This document shows positions 34,225 to 42,896 of a stretch of DNA of 47,085 nucleotides, piece by piece; positions within the stretch are counted from its first letter, which is position 1; each line of letters opens with the position of its first letter. The stretch covers positions 1-47,085 of the forward strand of contig JANBPK010001248.1 in assembly GCA_027579435.1 (NCBI GenBank). The letters run 5' to 3'. The translations under genes were made by a program, and so were the position numbers. This stretch comes from Candolleomyces eurysporus (Eukaryota; Basidiomycota; Agaricomycetes; Agaricales; Psathyrellaceae). The notes under the pieces are model-generated. The model did no database searches. It was not told the DNA's origin and saw only the letters and a list, made by a program, of their open reading frames with translations.

Positions 34225-35976
34225 CTAGCTAGGTGAAGTCAACTGCTCTGCAGTCCCTGCCTTTGCCCGCTCTTCTTGAAATGAACGCACCATTTTTCCA
34301 ACTTCAACCCAAGCATCATACGCTTTCTTGGACGTCTCCGACCAATGCTTCGTAACGGATTCCAGTTTCGGGAACAATCCATCGATATAATGCGCGAGGC
34401 GCGAAGTCTCACCCTTAGGGAAGGGAGTGGTACCACGCCTGAGCTTGAAGGGGAAAAGACACATCACTCTGAGGTTGTGGGTTGAAATGAAATGGTTTGG
34501 AAATGGCGGAATAATCGAGGTATCCAGGTTGATCGAGAGAACCTCAAGAAGTGGATTATGTCTTGCTATATCTTCTAGGGCTGAAAGAGGTGGTAGGATC
34601 AATTCGTCCATTGTTGCCGGCTGTGATAGAAATTGCAGTTCCTTGAGACTTTGGAGGGAAGGTAAGATCTTGAGCATCCGCAAGACGATATCCAAGGGAA
34701 ACCACCGGACACCGAGGACCTTCAACTGGGTGATATTCCGCAATGATGACAGGTTCGTTAAGAAATGTTTGGGATCGGTGTACTCGACGTTACTCTGCAG
34801 GGTGACTGAAGTTTCGGGTTTGAAGGAGGCATTGTCCCATCGAATAATCAAGGAATTGAGCTGCTTACTTCTCTTCATATGGGCTGCTGCCGAAAATGAG
34901 ACAAGTGCTATATGTCTGCAGTCATCATCGAAGTCGTCGTTGATCACATTCATCCTCACAGTCTCGAGAAACCGAGGGGACAAGTGTGTTGCGACCAGAA
35001 ACTGCGTTTTACCAGGGGCTTCCACGACGAGTATTCGTAGATTGGGAAGGCTAGATGCTTGGGATGTGGGAGCGGCCAGGCCAGATGGAGAGGGAAATTG
35101 GAAGCCGTTGTCCTGTGGGTCGTGGGGCGCATGTTTTTGTCGAATGTTGAGGTATTCAAGAAGAGTAAGTTGTTCCAAACACTTGAGGGAATCGGCGGTC
35201 ATCGCATTGGATATTGTAAGCGATAAGGATGTCAAAGATTGGAGTGTTGATAGACTGGAGATGACTTCGCAGTTCGGGAAATGAGTGATCTCGACGTCTT
35301 TGAGGTTTCGAGCTCGTTCGCGAGCAGAGATTACGAGAGCAAGGCAGGCATCTTTAGTATGCTGCCCCATGGTGACAACTCCAAGCTCGACGCGAAGGCT
35401 ATGGATAGTGGGAAGGGCAGAGTATGCCGTGAAGATGGCCAGATCATTGAGCGACATGAGATGAAGGGATTGAAGCGCTGGGAAAAGTGGCGCGTGATGT
35501 TCGCTCGACTTCGACAGGTAAAGCAGCCAAGGGGGATGGATAGATGGTGATTCGTCGAGTGTAATGACCAAATGCTTTGTTCTGGATGAATAGAGCTTGA
35601 ACCTCTCCCAGTTTTCGGATGAGATTCCATGCGGATACGTCTGTAGCACTATTAACTCAATATCATATTCCGCATAAGAGCTTACCAGAGGCTCAAGGAG
35701 TCGGCCATGACGGTCCTTGTGGGACGGTAAGATTAAGCCAAAGAATGGTTTGAGAGAGGTCATCGTGTTCCAAAGTATGCCTAAGCTCGCGTGAGAGAAG
35801 GCGCAGTTCACCACCGCGAGTTCTGCAAAGATTTTCGTCCATTTCGCTGGAAGCTCTGGTTTTTTGGCTTTGAGAATCTGGATTCCTGCTTCCGACTTGG
35901 TTATGTCGTCGAGAAACGAGAATATGAGAAATGTAAGCTCCATATTGTTCAAAACTTGTGCTGAAGGTGTCGACAT
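34225..35976 (-). CDS. F-box/LRR-like protein, single exon
   Basis: 583 aa without introns. The N-terminus MSTPSAQVLNNMELTFLIFS (residues 1-20) and LAVVNCAFSHASLGILWNTM form a divergent F-box with the helix-turn pattern common in Agaricomycetes F-box proteins. The rest is a long series of degenerate leucine-rich segments (LQSLHLMSLNDLAIF, LTSLSLTISNAM, LQSLKELQFLSQP, LLEVLSINLDTSI). The C-terminus is charged (AKAGTAEQLTSPS). F-box proteins recruit substrates to SCF ubiquitin ligases through Skp1; the target here is unknown. It has a damaged 3' paralogue at 36314-36671. Start chosen at the first ATG in frame ahead of the F-box. Confidence 0.75.
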   Translation of the reverse strand: MSTPSAQVLNNMELTFLIFSFLDDITKSEAGIQILKAKKPELPAKWTKIFAELAVVNCAFSHASLGILWNTMTSLKPFFGLILPSHKDRHGRLLEPLVSSYAEYDIELIVLQTYPHGISSENWERFKLYSSRTKHLVITLDESPSIHPPWLLYLSKSSEHHAPLFPALQSLHLMSLNDLAIFTAYSALPTIHSLRVELGVVTMGQHTKDACLALVISARERARNLKDVEITHFPNCEVISSLSTLQSLTSLSLTISNAMTADSLKCLEQLTLLEYLNIRQKHAPHDPQDNGFQFPSPSGLAAPTSQASSLPNLRILVVEAPGKTQFLVATHLSPRFLETVRMNVINDDFDDDCRHIALVSFSAAAHMKRSKQLNSLIIRWDNASFKPETSVTLQSNVEYTDPKHFLTNLSSLRNITQLKVLGVRWFPLDIVLRMLKILPSLQSLKELQFLSQPATMDELILPPLSALEDIARHNPLLEVLSINLDTSIIPPFPNHFISTHNLRVMCLFPFKLRRGTTPFPKGETSRLAHYIDGLFPKLESVTKHWSETSKKAYDAWVEVGKMVRSFQEERAKAGTAEQLTSPS

Positions 35977-36313
35977 TGGTAGATGTTTTGAAGTTGGGAT
36001 GCTTCAATGCTTTCACGACTCCCTTATCTTGAATGTCCGCTCCATACTCCGCTTTGACTACCACCCGCGAAAAAAATTCTCTCTTTCACTAATACACTGC
36101 TAACACTCGGTGACAACGTTCTGAAAACAGCTATCGACGATGCTGGCTGCTTGATGAGAGTGTACGTTGCTTCCCGAATACCTTCTTCCAACGATCCTCT
36201 GGCTGGAGTCGTGCTCAAGGGACTCGGAGGACGGAAGCCAAACCTTTTGAATTTCGTCCAGCCGCCACCATTGTCGCGTCGATATGGTGTTCGACACTTC
36301 CTCGGGGGTTCTC
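35977..36313. other. Upstream region of the F-box gene
   Basis: Presumed promoter of the minus-strand F-box gene, up to the start of its decayed paralogue. No gene seen. Confidence 0.5.
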
Positions 36314-36671
36314 ACTTATCGCACCAAGCTGCATTAACGATAGATATACATCGTAATCTGAAACCGGATAAGTGCGTGAATAGAAGTTGAAGAGAGCCCG
36401 ACTCATTGATTATCTAGGTACGGTCAGCTGCCTCCCAAGCCCGCACTGTTTAAAACGTACGCACCCCCTTTCCGACATCGGCCCAAGCCCTATACACAGG
36501 TTTTTCTTTTGGTTCGGTAGTCAACACCTCGTAAGAGATTCCGGCTTCGGGAACAACCTATTGACATAAAGTGAGGCGCGAAGTCTCATCCATACGGAAG
36601 GGAGTGGCATCAACCCTGAGCTTGGAGGGGTAAGGGACACTACTTGGAGGTCGTGGATTGAAATGAAATGA
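36314..36671 (-). pseudogene. 3' remnant of an F-box/LRR paralogue
   Basis: Aligns with 34140-34486, i.e. the last about 80 codons and 3' flank of the neighbouring F-box gene: CACCAAG(T/C)TGCATTAA, GAGATTCCGGCTTCGGGAAC, GAGGCGCGAAGTCTCA, GAAGGGAGTGG, and GATTGAAATGAAATG. Indels break the frame. Homology ends abruptly at about 36671, where an AT-rich segment begins, so the upstream part was lost by insertion or deletion. Confidence 0.75.
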
Positions 36672-37534
36672 CTTGGTCCAAAGGGCTTTCTTGGTTATCG
36701 AAATTTGCTCGGCGACATTGCGACGACAACGAAGCTTTCATGGGTGATGTCGACGGCTTCATAAGAGCAATAGCGCATGGTACACTATGGTCCGCTCAAG
36801 AACTGAAAATGGACATGTTTTTCAAGATATTAGCCGGGCCCTTTTCCCAAGCTTTCCTCTCCACCATCTACTTGACACTACAGGCATGTATAAATTTGGT
36901 CGAGGAACAACTGTTCCTACAAATGGTCTCCTAAAATTTGAATCAATTATTCTATATTGTACAAAGCTGAATGACTACATAAATTTTAAACATTTCAAAC
37001 AATTTGTTCTTGGGACAAATGTGTTGGACTTATTCTGAATTTGGGAATCTATTTGTTCCAGAACTGCCCAATGCCCTGCCAAGAAAAGGCATATAGTCTG
37101 GGAAAATATTCAAAAAATGTTCAAACCATTTCCTCCAAGACTGAATGGTGGGCAAATTTTCAAATATGGGCAAGGATTCTGTCAGTAATTGAACTTAATC
37201 CCGTCTATAAAATGTGTGCACTCATTTGGGGGAACATTTGGCCTCTGACCTTATCCATCCTTGCCTGTAGTGTGATATCCTTGACCCGCAATGTCCCTTT
37301 GATTGCAAGCGTAAGGGCACGCAACGAGACTCTGATATCGACTCGGACGTCTTGAACGGTAGTGAGTCCAGTGAGCAGCTTTCCAACAGCTGTTGAGCAA
37401 GGTAAGTTTTCAGCATTACCATTTCTCCCTCTAATCGGTGATAAGCTAAGAATACCTTCTTTCAATGGGTCTAAGATAGCCTCTTAGCTACCCCGTGCTG
37501 TCGAGAGGTACCCATATACCATACTCGTCGTCAT
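36672..37534. other. AT-rich segment of unknown origin
   Basis: Base composition is clearly more AT-rich than the surroundings, especially 36880-37240 (many TTTG/AAAT runs). Two plus-strand stretches read like exons: LSWLSKFARRHCDDNEAF with GDVDGFIRAIAHGTLW (36668 on), and CDILDPQCPFDCKRKGTQ with RDSDIDSDVLNGSESSEQ (about 37270-37380). Neither is matched to a family or bounded by clear splice sites. It lies between the truncated F-box remnant and a transposon, so it may be another mobile-element remnant. Confidence 0.4.
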
Positions 37535-37536
37535 TA
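37535..37536. other. TA target-site duplication (left)
   Basis: TA directly outside the left inverted repeat; the matching TA is at 41444-41445. TA duplication is the rule for Tc1/mariner elements. Confidence 0.8.
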
Positions 37537-37717
37537 CAGCAATTCGCGGAACATAGGGCGCGAGCCCAAATTTCGCCAAATTCGGCTCAAACTGATGCGC
37601 GCGCAGCCAGCTGGCCCTGCGCCGCAATGTTTGTCTCATATCTCCTGCAGTTCGTATCGTACAGACATGAAATTACTACCATTGTAATCGCGTTGATGAC
37701 AGGAACAAGAATATATA
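37537..37717 (+). repeat. Left terminal inverted repeat
   Basis: Identical to the reverse complement of 41281-41443 over 163 nt; one mismatch at 37700, then about 17 further matching bases (AGGAACAAGAATATATA). Confidence 0.92.
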
Positions 37718-37822
37718 TAAAATTTGTTGTAAATGTTGATTCTAGTCTGGTCACCACTCAATAGTCATTGTGCAACCTCACATTTGGCTTACGCAGCTTC
37801 TTTCTCTCGTACTCCTTTCATC

Positions 37823-39871
37823 ATGAAGCCCAAAAAATCTCAAAAGGATGCTGGGGGCACCACAAAACCTCCACCTTGTCGTTCTAGCCGCAAACAGAAA
37901 ACCGAAGAGCAAGCAGCGCCAGCCGCACTGTTGAAGATCAAGATTCCGGGCNGGGGGGGTTACCAAACCAGCAGCTGCCGATGCTGTCAACGCCGCCACG
38001 GATACCGTTATCACTCCTGATGGAAAAGGCTCAGGTACTGGTTCAACCCCGCAGTCTCACACAAATGGGATAGATGGGCAAAGGATTGTAAAGGCTGCGG
38101 AGCAAGGTGCGTCATGTGTCCTGGACCAGTTTGGGCATCTGAATTCATTTTTGCTCTGGAAAAGCCTTAGACTCGCTCTCAAAATGGCCTTATGATGACC
38201 CGTTCTACTATGACCCCGACTATGACCCGATGCAGCAGCCACCACAGAGCCCTGGAGGGACCTCCGAAGCTACCCAAGATGACAGCATCGTTCCACCTTC
38301 TGGTGATGATTCCGAGATTGAAGTTGTTGCTCACCGAAAGCGGAAAGATCGCTCCGATTCATTGGTCCAGGATTCGGATGGTGGTGCTGCCCTCTCAAGT
38401 GACGAGGACCTGCCCAAGAAGGTTGTACCCTCTAAATCACAGCATCAAGCAACTAAACGTCCTCGCAAATCCACTCTGGATACATCCGTTAACCGCCAAA
38501 CAAATGAACAGGAACCCGACTCACGTACGTCACACTCTGATTCGGATCGGATACTTGATAAGTGAGCTTAGTTTGACTCTAGCAAACCTAATCTTTCTTG
38601 TGCCTCAGTACAGCTCAGAGACATCACGTCGGCTGACTCTGGCTGCTAACACCACTTTTGGTGAGGCACGAGAAGAGATGTACAAGCTGATAGGGTGCCA
38701 GGATGTGAAAGTGAAGCCTGACCTTTCGTACAAGCTTGCCACTGCCACAGTCAAGGTCAAGTCAATCGCTCTCAATTCCGACGAGGACTGGGTTGGACTG
38801 TTGGAGGACATCAATCAGGGCGGCAATAAACAGAAGAAATCCCCCCTTCCAATTTCAATCTTTGTTGAAGAGAAGGTAGGCAACTTCTTGTATTTCTCTT
38901 CAGCAATACTGAAATCAAAGTTATTTAGTATCTTGCATCACTCCGTGTCTATCGAGGAGCAGCATCAAAGACGGCAAGTGCGGGTTCTTCCAAAGCAAAG
39001 AAAGGCAAAGTTCCATTGATGGATTTGGATGGAGGTGATGAAGACGATGGAGGTAGTGGTGATCCTTCTATCCACGAGAAAGAGTCGAAAGCCCTCGAAC
39101 AGCTTGATGCAGTTTTGAATGGGTGTCAGAAGTGTGGACCAGGTGTCTCATGCAAAATTGCGGTTGATGGCTCACATGTTATGTTGACCTTTCAACAGCG
39201 TCGGGCATGGTCAATTGCCTTGGTATGTGATATTAGCTATTTACACTTGTTATAACTGCTAAGCCCTTGAATATCAGGCACATGGAACATCGGGTGTTAT
39301 GTTACAAACACCACCAAGGTCAAATCAGTTCCGAATGTTTTTCAAAGACCTTGTCAAGGAAGAACCAGTTACGGTGAGCTCAGCGCAAGCGTCAGCTCCA
39401 CAAGGACTTGGAGGAGGGATTGACACTACAGCTATGACCACAGTGGCAGGAACCATGGCTGGTATGATGATGGGGATGTCTAACATCTTTGGTGGTGGGC
39501 CATGGATGATGCCACCTCCTGGTCACCCTCCACAAGCTGCACCAGCCTTTCCACCTACTCCAACTCCTTCCAAGGCCCTCAAATATGATCACCTTCTTTC
39601 AAGTCCCCCAACCGAACCTGATTCTGCTGCATACCCCCTTATCTCCGATTTCTTTCAACAACTCGACCAAATGGATGCAACAGGCAGCCGGAACCTGTCT
39701 CAATACTTGAAGATGTTCCTGGAAGAAGACTTCTTCTATATCAATGAACTGGCTGACTACTCGGAGGATAAGTTGGTTGACGTTTTCAAAATGTCGCGTG
39801 GCAATGCTCGCTTTTTCTGCCAAGCTCTTGCAAAAGAAATGAAGAAAGTACGCCGGGAGTTTCGTAAGTAG
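37823..39871 (+). CDS. Transposon-borne protein of unknown function
   Basis: Multi-exon gene inside the transposon. ATG at 37823 (MKPKKSQKDAGGTTKPPPCR). The first exon is uncertain because of an N at 37952 before a G-run. Later exons read SKWPYDDPFYYDPDYDPMQQ and a Ser/Asp/Lys-rich nuclear-looking stretch (KKVVPSKSQHQATKRPRKS). A conserved-looking region follows: LTLAANTTFGEAREEMYKLI, LATATVKVKSIALNSDEDW. Then KALEQLDAVLNGCQKCG and VMLTFQQRRAWSIAL|AHGTS, and a Met/Pro-rich linker (MMGMSNIFGGGPWMMPPPG). The C-terminal helical domain NLSQYLKMFLEEDFFYINEL, RFFCQALAKEMKKV is SAM-like in appearance. No catalytic motif is recognised. It could be an accessory transposition protein or a captured host gene. 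Confidence 0.65.
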
Positions 39872-39900
39872 AATTACCAACATGTACTCTAGCAGTAGTT

Positions 39901-41129
39901 CTACATATACCCTGAATGGTGAAACCAACCCTTACAATCCGACACACTGACTTGATCCAATGCTTCATAAAGGAAAAGGTAAGGATCAGCAGGCTCGCCT
40001 GTTTCAGCAATCATTCGAAAGGCTGCTCCATGGCGGCGGATGTAATGCTTGATGAATGAAAAGCACTCCTCAATTGGATTGAGGTCTGGGGAGTAGGGTG
40101 GTAGATAGACAAGCCGAATACCCCTTCCAGATGCAATGTAAGTACAACATCCTAAATGTTCAGATAAATGAGCATATAGCACACCTTTCCTCGCACATCT
40201 CCTCTACACCAGGAACATGGTGAATGCGACAATTATCCACGACCAGAACACTCTTTGGGGCAGGGTAAGGGTTCATCTCTTGCAGAAGACCTTCAAGCCA
40301 TTCCAAGAAATGCTCGCCATTGTATGAGCCCTCTTTTATATGGCTATAAATAATGCCGTTGATGGTTATGGCTGGAAGGAGTGAATAGCTATGTGAAAGT
40401 TTTAAAAATACCTTCAAGCACTTGAATAAAAACACACACCGTGTTCCTCGTACAAAGCAGCAGCGTTTACGTGCACGGAGCTTCCTGGAGCACCATCCGT
40501 TCGTGCGGTATGTTGTCAGAACATTGACCGCAGACTCGCTGCACAAACAATATATTCAGGCGGGTATTGGCCTATTTCAAGTGCATATTCACGTCGTGCT
40601 TGCTCAGAGCGCTCTGAGGCCACACGCGAAAGCTGAAAGGAGTTCTGTAAGGGCCTTGAGCACATGGGGCAACTGAAAATATGACACACCTTCTTTGAGC
40701 TCAGTCCGAGCCTATGCAGCGTACGAGAAAGTGTTGCAATAGAGACCTTGAGCCCATGAGTCTCCTCTAACTGGTGCTGAATTTCATCCAGGTAGAGGTC
40801 TGGGCTGTGGTCCAGCAACGCAAGGACATACTGCCAGCAAAGCAATGAGATGTAAGAATTGGTTCAGAACTTCAACAGGCTCAAGTATCACTCACCTCGC
40901 AATGCTCTGGCTTCAAAAGACGAGTTCTTCCACCTTTCCAGCCCAAGCACACTTTGCCAGTGTCATCCCAAACTTTGACAACACGTTGGACAACACGCAG
41001 TGGCATGTCGAGATCGATAGCAATCTCTGTGGTTGTCTTGTGGAGTACCCGGTGTTGATAGATGACCCGGCGCTTCAGATCGTTGGAATATCGTCGCCTT
41101 TGGGGAATAAATGGTTTTTTTCGAGGCAT
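39901..41129 (-). pseudogene. Tc1/mariner (DD34E) transposase, one-base lesion at the first catalytic Asp
   Basis: Exons joined by GT-AG introns: MPRKKPFIPQRRRYSNDLKR with an HTH (TEIAIDLDMPLRVVQRVVKV), YVLALLDHSPDLYLDEIQHQ, NSFQLSRVASERSEQARRE, YSLLPAITINGIIYSHIKEG and SVLVVDNCRIHHVPGVEEM. Across a last intron comes GIRLVYLPPYSPDLNPIEE. Spacing from the Asp of VVDN to the Glu of NPIE is 34 residues, the DD34E signature. The first Asp is expected in IVCADESAVNVL, but the DNA reads GCAGCGAGT where GCAGACGAG would encode ADE. One base is missing and the frame shifts. Splices: PEHCE|YVLA, SSKK|NSFQ, GTR|YSLL, CEER|GIR. Stop at 39901. Other defects are not seen. Confidence 0.85.
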
Positions 41130-41262
41130 AACAGCAAGGATCGAAAGCGATGGTGGATTGGTGGTGAGAGAAGAAGAGAAGGAGCCTGAACGATGGTCCT
41201 CTCTGTTTTCCACGGTGTGAATCCATTCGGGGAGGTAGGTTGGAGCTATGTTATGCAAAATT

Positions 41263-41443
41263 TATATATTCTTGTTCCTCTCATCAACGCGATTACAATG
41301 GTAGTAATTTCATGTCTGTACGATACGAACTGCAGGAGATATGAGACAAACATTGCGGCGCAGGGCCAGCTGGCTGCGCGCGCATCAGTTTGAGCCGAAT
41401 TTGGCGAAATTTGGGCTCGCGCCCTATGTTCCGCGAATTGCTG
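41263..41443 (-). repeat. Right terminal inverted repeat
   Basis: Reverse complement of 37537-37717; the outer end ...CGCGAATTGCTG is followed by TA (41444-41445), the right half of the target-site duplication. Confidence 0.92.
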
Positions 41444-41535
41444 TAAAACACTCAACAACATCCAACGCGCGTCCAGATTCCGCAGCTCCACCCTCTCCCC
41501 CTCATTCTCACCGCCCAGACTACGTTTTCGGAGAG

Positions 41536-41994
41536 ATGTCCCTTGTTGGGTTCTTCGACTTCCCGACTGAAATCAGCGATGAGATCCTTTCGTATCTCCC
41601 TTCCGGCAATCCTGCTTCCTTGCAAGGTCTCCAGCTAGGACTCACTTGCAAAACCCTATACGAGATCCTGCGACCTGTAATCGTGAAGATACAGGTAGAC
41701 CAGCTGGTGGCAGCTACCAGAACATCTAACCTTCGAATACGTAAGCTGCACCGTTCGTCAACGTCCCATTCTCGAGCCGCACCTGCATTCGTGGGCTACC
41801 GCGATTCCAATTGGCTCCCAATTGCATCCAGGCGCAAGCGAGCTTGCAGAAGTGACTGTTATACTAGCCATGGCCCCTTCACCCGTCCGAGGACCCTGAA
41901 CCAGAGTATGACTTCGGTATTACTTACCAGCAAGTGGGGCACAAAATATTGTCATATCTACATCAGCGGAATTCTGTCTCAGTACGGTCCCTGA
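41536..41994 (+). CDS. Short F-box-like protein, possibly truncated
   Basis: ATG at 41536 (MSLVGFFDFPTEISDEILSY) gives FPTEISDEILSYLP, LQGLQLGLTCKTLYEILRPV, VDQLVAATRTSNLRIR: a typical agaricomycete F-box start (P.E..deIL..L, then L..v.r.l). After about residue 75 the sequence (KLHRSSTSHSRAAPAF) loses family character and may be an intron or decayed tail; the open frame ends at 41994. The transposon right end is only 92 bp upstream, so the promoter may be disrupted. Probably a fragment; function as an SCF adaptor is uncertain. Confidence 0.5.
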   Translation: MSLVGFFDFPTEISDEILSYLPSGNPASLQGLQLGLTCKTLYEILRPVIVKIQVDQLVAATRTSNLRIRKLHRSSTSHSRAAPAFVGYRDSNWLPIASRRKRACRSDCYTSHGPFTRPRTLNQSMTSVLLTSKWGTKYCHIYISGILSQYGP

Positions 41995-42896
41995 TCTACA
42001 AGTGAATGTGCCTGCGTCAGATTATCGAGGACGCTGGCCTTATGTCGGAGATTTCCGTGCCGAGTCATCGACACATCGATGTAATATTGCCTAAGACTTC
42101 CTGAAGACAACTCATTCATCTCGAGGCATCTCAGAGAGATGGTTTATCGGATAATTTCCCATCGATATTTGGGAAGCATGGAACTGCGGAGAAATTGCAT
42201 TGAACCAACTAAGTGCCCTCCTAAACCGAAAGGGGAAGCCTTTTGAGTGCACGACAGGCATAATGCGTAACATGCCATGTCTCTCCTCATGTCAATCTTC
42301 ACCCATACGGGTTATTCCTTAAATCACCTTGCCAGGGATGGGGCAACAGGTACCGGGCGGCTTTCTCTGTTGCAATCTGGATTCGAAAGGTCAGTGGCAT
42401 CAACAGGGCCCAAGGACGGGTCTCCAGTCGCTGCCAATATGTATGCAAACACGATGTGTTTCTCCGCCCATCTTATTCTTGTGTGAACATCGCCTCGCTA
42501 ATGCCGAAGAACACCGACAGATTCCTTTCGCTTCGTCGCAGCCGACGCCTTGCGGGGTTCCGAATTCACCGAGCATCTTTGCGAGGCGCATCAGGACACA
42601 CACATTCGCTCTTTTGCGCTTTTTCTAGGCAATTCTCCTCCAAAATTGGCCTGACTTTGTGCCAATTTTTGGGGGCTTTTGAATCTCGGACTCTTTTTGG
42701 GCCTGACGGCGTGTGACTGCGCCGAAAAGTACCAAAAGTAAACTCGAAGTTGACTGATTTACCTTCTGACCTGCTGGTACTTGGCCGACAATCGCGAAGG
42801 ATGTCGAAATCGCATGACCACCTTCTCATGGCATAGTCTCGCCTACTTATACGGCGAGGACCTCGATGATTCTCTGTCCAACCCATTCAGAACGGA
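41995..42896. other. Intergenic, upstream of the third GMC gene
   Basis: No gene recognised. The segment nearest the GMC gene should contain its promoter. It does not show the long upstream similarity shared by the two left GMC copies. Confidence 0.5.
42844..42852 (+). promoter_or_regulatory. TATA-like core promoter motif of the third GMC gene
   Basis: TACTTATAC about 45-53 nt before the ATG at 42897, at the same distance as ACTTAAA/GCTTAAG elements of the two other GMC genes. Low confidence. Confidence 0.3.

Larger units (their letters stand above)
37537..41443. mobile_element. Tc1/mariner-type DNA transposon with long TIRs and two genes
   Basis: 3,907 bp bounded by inverted repeats that start CAGCAATTCGCGGAACATAG and are flanked by TA on both sides. 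The repeats are about 181 bp, much longer than the usual tens of bp. The outer 163 bp are identical in both, which implies recent insertion or repeat homogenisation. Inside are a gene of unknown function on the plus strand (37823-39871) and a DD34E transposase on the minus strand (39901-41129), transcribed toward each other. The transposase has lost its first catalytic Asp by a 1-nt deletion, so this copy is probably non-autonomous now. The insertion lies about 90 bp upstream of a short F-box-like gene. Confidence 0.9.

Noticed and set aside
34427..35284. 285-codon plus-strand open frame inside the F-box gene
   Set aside because: Antisense shadow of the 583-codon F-box/LRR frame; composition rich in Arg/Ser with no domain.
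37495..41491. Nearly identical open frames of about 60 codons at both transposon ends
   Set aside because: They are simply the inverted repeats read outward-in; no start context or independent evidence of coding.
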